From Pontibacterium sp964228735 (lineage in GTDB: Bacteria > Pseudomonadota > Gammaproteobacteria > Pseudomonadales > Balneatricaceae), in assembly GCF_964228735.1 (NCBI RefSeq), contig NZ_CAXRBQ010000007.1, positions 1 to 64,000 of the forward strand: DNA of 64,000 bases, given 5' to 3'. This document shows, in pieces, positions 57,119 to 64,000 of the stretch. Position numbers and translations under genes: made by a program. The stretch's first letter is position 1, and every line of letters starts with the position of its first letter. A model generated the notes under the pieces. The model ran no database searches. It was not told the DNA's origin and was given only the letters and a program-made list of their open reading frames with translations.

Positions 57119-58396
57119 TTAGTCGCGGCTGTACACCAGTGTGCCGTTAACCAGTGTGTGGGTCACCTGACCCTTCAGCTCAAAGTCCATAAACGGGGTG
57201 TTCTTGCCCTTGGAGAAGCTGGTGTCTTCGGTCAGAGTCCACTTGGACTCAGGATCAAAGATACACACATCCGCCACCGTACCCGGCTGCAGGGTACCGT
57301 TGTCCAGACCCAAAATTTTCGCCGGCTGGCTGGTCAGTTTTTCCAGCAACTGTGGCAGTTCCAGCAGGCCTTGATCAACCAGCATCAGGGACAGTGGCAG
57401 CAGGGTTTCCAGACCGGTCATGCCCGGTTCGGTGGCCGCAAACGGTGCATCCTTCGCCGCTGCTTCGTGGGGCTGGTGGTCGGAGCACAGTGCCTGAATG
57501 CCGTCAGCAATCAACGCCTGGCGCAGACCCGCGCGGTCCAGCTGACTGCGCAGGGGCGGGATCAGGTGGAAGTCGCTGTTGAAGCCGTTGACGTTCTCAT
57601 CGGTCAACAGCAGGTGGTGGATCGCCACATCAGCGCTGACGTTGAGGCCGCGTTCGCGTGCGTCCATCACCATACGTACGGAGCGTTCGCAGGAGAGCTG
57701 GCCAAAGTGGGCGCGGGCACCGGTCTGTTCGATCAAGGTCAGGGCACGGGCCACTTCGATAGTTTCCGCCGCTTCAGGGATACCGTTCAGGCCCAGACGG
57801 GTGGAGGTGGTGTCCTCGTGCATGTGACCGCCGGCGGTCAGGGATGCGTCCTGCGGCTGGAACTGTACCAGCAGATCGTGGGTAGCCGCGTATTCCAGGC
57901 AGCGCATCAGGATCAGTGAGCTGGCGATGGGTTCGCGTGCGTTACTGAAGGCGATGCAGCCGGAGCTTGCCAAACCGTGCATCGGTGCCAGCATCTGGCC
58001 TTCCAAACCCTGGGTGAGGGCACCCATCGGCAGGACCTTGGCTTTGCCCAGGTCTTCACAGCGCTCCAGAATCAGTTCCGCAACCGCGGTGGTATCGATC
58101 ACCGGTTTAGTGGTTGGTGGGGTGATCATGGTGGTGATACCACCTGCGACCGCTGCCTGGGTTTCGGAGGCAATGGTGCCCTTGATGGTGTAACCCGGCT
58201 CACGCACGTGGGCGCACATATCGATAAAGCCCGGGCTGACCACTCTACCGTTGGCATCGATTACTTGGTCGGCATTGAAGCCGGTCGGTTTGTTGCCAAT
58301 CGCAGCGATTTCGCCGCCGCTGATGTAAAGGTCGGTGACCTGATCAATCTGCTGGGCCGGATCAATAACGCGACCACCCTGAATCTTGATATTCAT
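57119..58396 (-). CDS. pyrC': inactive dihydroorotase homologue PyrC' (PyrX)
   Basis: The 425-residue amidohydrolase-fold protein lies 5 bp downstream of pyrB. In true dihydroorotases the first metal motif is D-x-H-x-H-x-R-E-P-G; here it reads DMCAHVREPG, with the first histidine replaced by cysteine, so the metal site should be defective. In Pseudomonas the PyrC' protein is a non-catalytic scaffold that forms a dodecamer with PyrB, and the arrangement here is the same. A functional dihydroorotase should be encoded elsewhere. The protein keeps late motifs such as ALCSDHQPHEAAAKDAPF. Confidence 0.92.
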   Translation of the reverse strand: MNIKIQGGRVIDPAQQIDQVTDLYISGGEIAAIGNKPTGFNADQVIDANGRVVSPGFIDMCAHVREPGYTIKGTIASETQAAVAGGITTMITPPTTKPVIDTTAVAELILERCEDLGKAKVLPMGALTQGLEGQMLAPMHGLASSGCIAFSNAREPIASSLILMRCLEYAATHDLLVQFQPQDASLTAGGHMHEDTTSTRLGLNGIPEAAETIEVARALTLIEQTGARAHFGQLSCERSVRMVMDARERGLNVSADVAIHHLLLTDENVNGFNSDFHLIPPLRSQLDRAGLRQALIADGIQALCSDHQPHEAAAKDAPFAATEPGMTGLETLLPLSLMLVDQGLLELPQLLEKLTSQPAKILGLDNGTLQPGTVADVCIFDPESKWTLTEDTSFSKGKNTPFMDFELKGQVTHTLVNGTLVYSRD

Positions 58397-58401
58397 CTGC
58401 G

Positions 58402-59406
58402 TTATTCTCCGCTTGCTGCCAACTTCTGTTTTTCAGTGGCCTGTCCGCTCATGGACATCGACATCACCGCCATACGTACGGCGATTCCGTTGGTAACCTG
58501 ATTCAGGATCAGGGAGCGGGGGCCGTCGGCAACGGAGGAGGCGATCTCAACGCCACGGTTGATCGGCCCCGGGTGCATCACCACAGCGTCCGGTTTCGCC
58601 AGTGCCAGTTTCTCTTCGCTCAGGCCGTAGAGTTTGTAGAACTCGGATTCGCTTGGCAGCAGGGCGCTGTTCATGCGCTCTTTCTGCAGGCGCAGCATCA
58701 TCACCACGTCCACGTCTTTCAGGCCCTGCTCCATGTTGGTGAAGACACGGACACCCAGTGCTTCGATGTGGCGTGGCAACAGAGTCTGTGGCGCGATCAC
58801 ACGGATCTCCGCAGCACCCAGGGTGCGTAGGGCATGGATCTGGGAGCGGGCTACGCGGCTGTGCAGGATGTCGCCCACGATTGCCACGGTCAGCGGGGCG
58901 AAGTCACCCTTATGGCGGCGGATCGTCAGCATATCCAGCATCGCTTGGGTCGGGTGCGCGTGACGGCCGTCACCGGCGTTGATTACGGCCACCTTCGGCG
59001 TTACGTGCTCGGCGATGAAGTGGGCAGCCCCACTGTCGGAGTGACGCACCACGAACATGTCGGAGTGCATCGCTTCCAGGGTCATCAGCGTGTCCTTCAG
59101 CGTTTCACCCTTGGAGGTGGAGGAGGTGCTGATATTCAGGTTCAGTACGTCCGCCGACAGACGTTTGGCTGCCAGCTCGAAGGTGGACAGGGTACGGGTA
59201 CTGGACTCGAAGAACAGGTTAACCACGGTCTTACCGCGCAGCAGCGGGACCTTTTTTACTTCCTGTTCACTCATGTCTACGAAGGAATCCGCGGTATCGA
59301 GGATCTCGGTCAGGATCTCGCGGGACAGACCTTCAGTGGTCAGGTAGTGCTTCAGCTGTCCTTCGCAATTGAGTTGGATCTGGTTTGGATCGGTTTGCTC
59401 AAACAT
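58402..59406 (-). CDS. pyrB: aspartate carbamoyltransferase PyrB
   Basis: PyrB makes carbamoyl-aspartate in pyrimidine synthesis. The 334-residue protein has the carbamoyl-phosphate motif VNLFFESSTRTLSTFELAAK, the H-P-x-Q loop GDGRHAHPTQAMLDM, and the aspartate-binding AVVMHPGPINRGVEI. It is the longer class A type that assembles with PyrC'. No pyrI regulatory subunit is seen. It is preceded by pyrR at 21 bp. Confidence 0.96.
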   Translation of the reverse strand: MFEQTDPNQIQLNCEGQLKHYLTTEGLSREILTEILDTADSFVDMSEQEVKKVPLLRGKTVVNLFFESSTRTLSTFELAAKRLSADVLNLNISTSSTSKGETLKDTLMTLEAMHSDMFVVRHSDSGAAHFIAEHVTPKVAVINAGDGRHAHPTQAMLDMLTIRRHKGDFAPLTVAIVGDILHSRVARSQIHALRTLGAAEIRVIAPQTLLPRHIEALGVRVFTNMEQGLKDVDVVMMLRLQKERMNSALLPSESEFYKLYGLSEEKLALAKPDAVVMHPGPINRGVEIASSVADGPRSLILNQVTNGIAVRMAVMSMSMSGQATEKQKLAASGE

Positions 59407-59427
59407 AGCGCTCGCTCAAATACTGTC

Positions 59428-59937
59428 TCAGGGACGTTCGCGGATTTCGAGGGTCAGTGGGTCCGGGCCGGTCAGCTTGATCAACTGGTTGTCACCCAAA
59501 GTCAGGGTGCCGCCCACCACGTCAGCCTGGATCGGCAGTTCGCGGCGCTGCAGGTCCAGCAGGGTGATCAGGGTGATGGAGGCCGGACGGCCGTAGTCAA
59601 ACAGTTCGTTCATGGCGGCACGGATGGTGCGGCCGGACATGATGACGTCGTCAACCAGCAGGATGTGACGGCCTTCGGTGGCGGTCGGCAGCTGGGACGG
59701 TTTCACCTTCGGGTTAAGACCCATCTTGGTGAAGTCATCACGGTAAAAAGAGATATCCAATACGCCCATTGGGCTTTCCAGGCCGAGTTGTTTGTGCAGG
59801 CGTTCGGCCAGCCACACACCACCGGTGTGAATGCCGATCATTAACGGATCGTCGATCTTGCGCTGGCTAATCAGGGCGCTGAGCTCCTGACCCATTTTAT
59901 CTAGCAGTGCGTCAACACTAGGACTGCCCGACATCAT
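59428..59937 (-). CDS. pyrR: PyrR, uracil phosphoribosyltransferase / pyrimidine regulator
   Basis: The 169-residue phosphoribosyltransferase has the PRPP motif HILLVDDVIMSGRTIRAAMN and the segment LMIGIHTGGVWLAERLHKQL. In Gram-positives PyrR attenuates pyr mRNA; in Pseudomonas it is encoded with pyrB and its regulatory role is different. The ATG at 59937 (or 59934) lies inside the end of ruvX, giving a 17-20 bp overlap, so translation is likely coupled. Confidence 0.94.
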   Translation of the reverse strand: MMSGSPSVDALLDKMGQELSALISQRKIDDPLMIGIHTGGVWLAERLHKQLGLESPMGVLDISFYRDDFTKMGLNPKVKPSQLPTATEGRHILLVDDVIMSGRTIRAAMNELFDYGRPASITLITLLDLQRRELPIQADVVGGTLTLGDNQLIKLTGPDPLTLEIRERP

Positions 59938-60394
59938 AGAGGTCCTCCAATCGGGTATGGCTTGGAATACGGGAGCCGCTGTTAAACCAGCTCTCCAGAA
60001 TCAGCTGTGCCGCGATTCCGTCCACGGATTCCTTGCGAAAGTTACTGCTGCCACCTGCAGCAAAATGAATTTCTTTGGCTTCTGACGTGCTCAGGCGTTC
60101 ATCCATCAGGAAGACCGGTACCTTGGAACGTTCATGCAGGCGGTTGGCGAACTTGCGTGCGCGGCGTGCCATGTCGCTGATGGTGCCATCCATATTCAAC
60201 GGGATACCCACCACAATGGCCTGGGGTTTCCATTCGTCAATTACGGCGGAGAGTTTATCCCAATCGGGAATACCATCGCGGGCTGCCAGGGGAGGCAGTG
60301 CGGTTGCTGTGCCGGTTATCGACTGGCCATAGGCGATCCCCATGCGGGATGTGCCGAAGTCGAACCCCAGCACCTGTTGAAAGTCGTCGCTCAT
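59918..60394 (-). CDS. ruvX: RuvX (YqgF), RNase H-like nuclease
   Basis: The 158-residue protein has the YqgF/RuvX start QVLGFDFGTSRMGIAYGQSI. Acidic metal ligands of the RNase H fold are visible in this motif and in VFLMDERLSTSEA. The middle carries IVVGIPLNMDGTISDMARRA. Members act in Holliday-junction resolution or 16S rRNA 5' processing. It follows yqgE by 6 bp. Confidence 0.93.
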   Translation of the reverse strand: MSDDFQQVLGFDFGTSRMGIAYGQSITGTATALPPLAARDGIPDWDKLSAVIDEWKPQAIVVGIPLNMDGTISDMARRARKFANRLHERSKVPVFLMDERLSTSEAKEIHFAAGGSSNFRKESVDGIAAQLILESWFNSGSRIPSHTRLEDLYDVGQS

Positions 60395-60400
60395 TGCGGC

Positions 60401-60967
60401 TCAGGCGTGTCCGGTGTCTGCTGTCAGAAGATCGAGGTTAATGCCCAGCAGCGCAGCGGCTGCGTTCAGGCGCTCCTCGATCAGAGTGCGGAACATTATA
60501 TCTGAATTCGCCGGACAGCTTAACCAGGCGTTGTCGCTGATCTCCTGCTCCAGCTGTCCGCCACCCCAACCAGCATACCCCAGGGCAACGATGCATTCGT
60601 CCGGACCTTTGCCTTCAGCGATGTCCTCCAGTATATCGATGGAGGTGGTCAGGCAGGCGACTGAGTCGATATCGCAGGTGGTGTTCCAGCGCCCGGAGTG
60701 AGCCGGGTGCAAAATGAAGCCACGTTCGGTTTGGACCGGGCCACCGAAGAAGACCGGCTCCTGACAAACGGTTTTGGTGCAGGGCATCTCCAGATGGCTG
60801 AACAGTTCCTGCAGATCCATCGGGATGGCGCGGTTGATAATCAGGCCCATGGAACCGGATTCGCTGTGTTCACACAGGTAGATAAGTGACTGCGCAAAAT
60901 AGCGGTCCTGCATATGGGGCATGGAGATCAGAAAGTGCCCGCGAAGGTTGGCGGTGGTCTGTGACAT
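60401..60967 (-). CDS. yqgE: YqgE/AlgH family protein
   Basis: The 188-residue protein of the UPF0301 family starts with LRGHFLISMPHMQDRYFAQS and has EHSESGSMGLIINRAI, FFGGPVQTERGFILH and ALGYAGWGGGQLEQEI. The biochemical role is not settled. It is encoded between the TonB gene and ruvX in the same order as in Pseudomonas. Confidence 0.94.
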   Translation of the reverse strand: MSQTTANLRGHFLISMPHMQDRYFAQSLIYLCEHSESGSMGLIINRAIPMDLQELFSHLEMPCTKTVCQEPVFFGGPVQTERGFILHPAHSGRWNTTCDIDSVACLTTSIDILEDIAEGKGPDECIVALGYAGWGGGQLEQEISDNAWLSCPANSDIMFRTLIEERLNAAAALLGINLDLLTADTGHA

Positions 60968-61003
60968 TGCTACTCCCGCGATTCAGGTTATTTTGCGCTG
61001 GTT

Positions 61004-61915
<912 letters not shown>

Positions 61916-61926
61916 CCATCAGAACC

Positions 61927-62880
61927 TTAGTTGGTGGTGAGCTTGCGCTCAATTGCATCCATCAGGCGCATGCCGATATCCAGGTTGAACTGGTTGTCCA
62001 GCTCGCGGATGCAGGTTGGGCTGGTCACGTTGATCTCGGTGAGGTAGTCACCGATCACATCCAGGCCGACAAACAGCAGGCCACGTTCCTTCAGCACCGG
62101 TGTTACCTGGTCGCAGATCCAACGGTCGCGTTCGCTCAGGGGGCGGCCTTCGCCGGTACCGCCGGCTGCCAGGTTACCGCGGGTTTCGCCGGCCATCGGG
62201 ATGCGTGCCAGGGCGTAAGGAACCGGTTCGCCATCCACAATCAGGATGCGTTTGTCGCCATCCTTGATCTCAGGAATGTATTTCTGCGCCATGATGGTTT
62301 CGGTACCGTATTTGGTCAGGGTCTCGATAATCACGCCCAGGTTGGTGCCGTCTTCGCGAATATGGAAGATCTGGGAACCGCCCATGCCATCCAGCGGCTT
62401 AAAGATCACGTCACCGTGCTCGGCGTGGAACGCCCGCAACAGGTCTTCGCGACGGGACACCAGTACCGGCGGGCAGCACTGTGGGAATTCGGTGGCAAAC
62501 AATTTTTCGTTGTGATCACGCAGCGCCTGCGGTTTGTTGACGATCAGTGTGCCTTCTTTCTCTGCCATCTCCAGCAGATGGGTGCTGTAGATAAATTCGT
62601 TGTTGAACGGTGGGTCCTTGCGCATCAGGACTACGTTCAGGTCGGACAGGTTACGCTCCTGGTATTCACCGCGGTAGTACCAGTCTTCCGGGTCCATCTT
62701 TACGCTGAGCGGGGCCATCATCGCTTTGGCTTTGCCATCACGGGAGAACAGGTCCTGCTGCTCCATGTACCAGAGTTCCCAGCCTTTCTGCTGTGCTGCC
62801 CAGAGCATGGCCAGAGAGCTGTCTTTCTTGAAGGTGATGTCCTCAATCGGGTCCATCACGATGCCGATCTTGATCGTCAT
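61927..62880 (-). CDS. gshB: glutathione synthetase GshB
   Basis: GshB makes glutathione from gamma-glutamylcysteine and glycine. The 317-residue ATP-grasp protein starts MTIKIGIVMDPIEDITFKKD. Other blocks are LMRKDPPFNNEFIYSTHLLE, FKPLDGMGGSQIFHIRED and INVTSPTCIRELDNQFNLDI. It heads the gshB-tonB-yqgE-ruvX-pyrRBC' run. The 140-bp gap before rsmE shows no gene. Confidence 0.97.
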   Translation of the reverse strand: MTIKIGIVMDPIEDITFKKDSSLAMLWAAQQKGWELWYMEQQDLFSRDGKAKAMMAPLSVKMDPEDWYYRGEYQERNLSDLNVVLMRKDPPFNNEFIYSTHLLEMAEKEGTLIVNKPQALRDHNEKLFATEFPQCCPPVLVSRREDLLRAFHAEHGDVIFKPLDGMGGSQIFHIREDGTNLGVIIETLTKYGTETIMAQKYIPEIKDGDKRILIVDGEPVPYALARIPMAGETRGNLAAGGTGEGRPLSERDRWICDQVTPVLKERGLLFVGLDVIGDYLTEINVTSPTCIRELDNQFNLDIGMRLMDAIERKLTTN

Positions 62881-63020
62881 AAAAGCTGTAAACCTCTATC
62901 GGTTGTGAGTCAGCGCCGCTGTGGGTGCGTCTCTGTCCGTAATTTGGGGTGGCTGAAATCTGCTGTGCCCGTTCTCTTTAATGCGGGCGTTGCGGCGCAA
63001 TTCAAGCTATCGGGGGCAGA

Positions 63021-63749
63021 TTATCGCCAGTCGCCCCAAAGATGTTGTAACAGGGCGAGGGCGGCCACCGGTGCGGTTTCGGTGCGCATTACCCGGGGCC
63101 CGAAAGCAACAGGCTGGAAGCCGTGGTCCCGCGCCATCTCCACCTCCCGCTCGGTCAGTCCGCCTTCAGGACCGATCAGCAGAGCGACGGATTGGGGAGG
63201 GGTGAAATCGCCGAGTGGGGTAGCGGTGTGGTGGTGCAATACCAGCTTCAGTTCCGCATCTTCCTGTTCAATCCACTGCTCCAGCGTTTGTGGTGCGTTG
63301 ATGGTTGGGACCGCGCAGCGGCCACTTTGTTCACAGGCGCTGATCGCAACCTGCTGCCAGTGACGGATACGTTTATCCTGGCGCTCGTTGTTGAGTTTCA
63401 CCTCACAGCGTTCGGAGAACAGCGGAAACATCTGCTGCATCCCCATCTCCGTTGCTTTCTGTACAGCGTAGTCCATCCGCTCGCCCCGGGAGAGGCTTTG
63501 GCCGATACGGATCTGCAAGGGAGATTCAACAGCAGGCTGGCTAACCTCCAGAATGCGTACGCTGGCGCGGCGCTTTTCTACGGTTTCCAGCTGGGCGTGA
63601 TATTCGTTGCCGTCACCGTTAAACAGGATGATCGGGTCGCCTACCCGCATACGCAGGGCGCGGCAGACGTGCTGCACAACTGCGTCGCTCAGGTCAACAG
63701 TTTGCTCAGCAGCCAGGGGCTGGTCATCGTAAAAGCGGGGGATACGCAT
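63021..63749 (-). CDS. rsmE: RsmE, 16S rRNA m3U1498 methyltransferase
   Basis: The 242-residue SPOUT-class methyltransferase has the N-terminal RNA-binding PUA-like part (MRIPRFYDDQPL... HVCRALRMRVGDPIILFNGD) and the C-terminal knot with SAM-binding motif VALLIGPEGGLTEREVEMAR and LGPRVMRTETAPVAALALL-type end (here FGPRVMRTETAPVAALALLQ). It methylates U1498 of 16S rRNA. The EAL-domain gene lies immediately upstream on the same strand. Confidence 0.95.
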   Translation of the reverse strand: MRIPRFYDDQPLAAEQTVDLSDAVVQHVCRALRMRVGDPIILFNGDGNEYHAQLETVEKRRASVRILEVSQPAVESPLQIRIGQSLSRGERMDYAVQKATEMGMQQMFPLFSERCEVKLNNERQDKRIRHWQQVAISACEQSGRCAVPTINAPQTLEQWIEQEDAELKLVLHHHTATPLGDFTPPQSVALLIGPEGGLTEREVEMARDHGFQPVAFGPRVMRTETAPVAALALLQHLWGDWR

Positions 63750-63782
63750 GGGATCTCTCGAAGGTCAGCGGGAACGTCTAAG

Positions 63783-63798
63783 GCACTGTTAACAGTGC
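63783..63798. repeat. 16-bp palindrome next to the EAL gene stop
   Basis: GCACTGTTAACAGTGC is a perfect palindrome adjoining the stop codon of the EAL gene. It could form a 6-bp stem with a 4-nt TTAA loop as a weak transcript end, or be a protein-binding site. Confidence 0.5.
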
Positions 63799-64000
63799 TT
63801 AGTCTACTTCAATCACCAGATCCTGCTCCAGCAGCTCTTCAAATGCATCAACTTTGAGAGGGCGGCTGAGGAAGAATCCTTGCACCGTGTCACAGCCCTG
63901 CTGGCGCAGGATTGTAAGCTGCTCCTGGGTTTCGACACCCTCGGCAATCACGCTTAGGTTGAGGCCCTGGGCCATCAGGATGATCGCTTCAACGATCTTC
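63799..64000 (-). CDS. EAL-domain protein, C-terminal end only
   Basis: About 66 codons of a gene cut by the window edge. The translation contains MAQGLNLSVIAEGVETQEQL and LRQQGCDTVQGFFLSRPL, the end of an EAL cyclic-di-GMP phosphodiesterase domain (the AEGVET and Q-G-F/Y-x-x-S-R-P motifs). Upstream domains, and whether a GGDEF domain is present, cannot be seen. Confidence 0.92.
   Translation of the reverse strand, partial: KIVEAIILMAQGLNLSVIAEGVETQEQLTILRQQGCDTVQGFFLSRPLKVDAFEELLEQDLVIEVD

Overview
The window looks like chromosome of a marine-type gammaproteobacterium close to Oceanospirillales/Pseudomonadales. This is an inference from gene order: several blocks match the order known from Pseudomonas (glnE-ilvE-LPS core; cyaY-lptM-lysA-dapF-DUF484-xerC-HAD; hemW-rdgB-DUF4426-...-yggT-proC-yggS-pilT-pilU; pyrC'-pyrB-pyrR-ruvX-yqgE-tonB-gshB). 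Base composition is moderate, with an AT-richer stretch at about 32.6-36 kb. I see no rRNA, tRNA, CRISPR array, prophage or insertion sequence. Coding is dense, with many 1-4 bp overlaps.

Layout. 1-3.4 kb: start of a C-P lyase operon on the minus strand (phnG-H-I-J-K, phnK cut by the window edge). 3.4-4.2 kb: a long gene-free region with Pho-box-like and DnaA-box-like sequences. 4.2-5.2 kb: a DMT-family exporter. 5.5-9.9 kb: a PhnD-like periplasmic binding protein, translationally coupled to a membrane GGDEF-EAL protein with two PAS domains and followed by a TauE/SafE exporter. 9.9-14.8 kb: an ArsC/LMW-PTP-like protein, ilvD, alanine dehydrogenase, and a small membrane protein with a Crp/Fnr regulator and a DUF2892 protein. 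14.9-17.9 kb: a two-component operon with two exported accessory proteins. 18-24.8 kb, minus strand: M48 peptidase, DUF898 protein, argA, argE, and a phosphate pair (pit and its DUF47 partner). 25-29.3 kb: triphosphatase-like CYTH protein and glnE.

29.3-44.6 kb is a lipopolysaccharide inner-core locus. It holds ilvE, an ELM1-like glycosyltransferase, a GT4 glycosyltransferase, an O-antigen-ligase-like protein, three GT9 heptosyltransferase-like proteins, msbA, hldE, hldD, waaA, gmhB, gmhA and an LpxL-type acyltransferase. All four ADP-heptose synthesis enzymes are present, so the locus links sugar supply, core assembly, Kdo transfer, lipid A acylation and export.

44.6-51.4 kb: cyaY, lptM, lysA, dapF, DUF484, xerC, a HAD phosphatase, hemW and rdgB. 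51.5-57.1 kb: DUF4426, DUF167, YggT, proC, yggS and pilT-pilU. 57.1-64 kb, minus strand: pyrimidine genes with a catalytically defective dihydroorotase homologue, ruvX, yqgE, a TonB protein, gshB, rsmE and the end of an EAL-domain gene.

The most unusual parts are the binding-protein/c-di-GMP/TauE module at 5.5-9.9 kb, the DnaA-box-like clusters flanking the DMT gene, a perfect 11-bp-period direct repeat ahead of the two-component operon, a 13-bp perfect inverted repeat just upstream of glnE, and the AT-rich core-glycosyltransferase segment.
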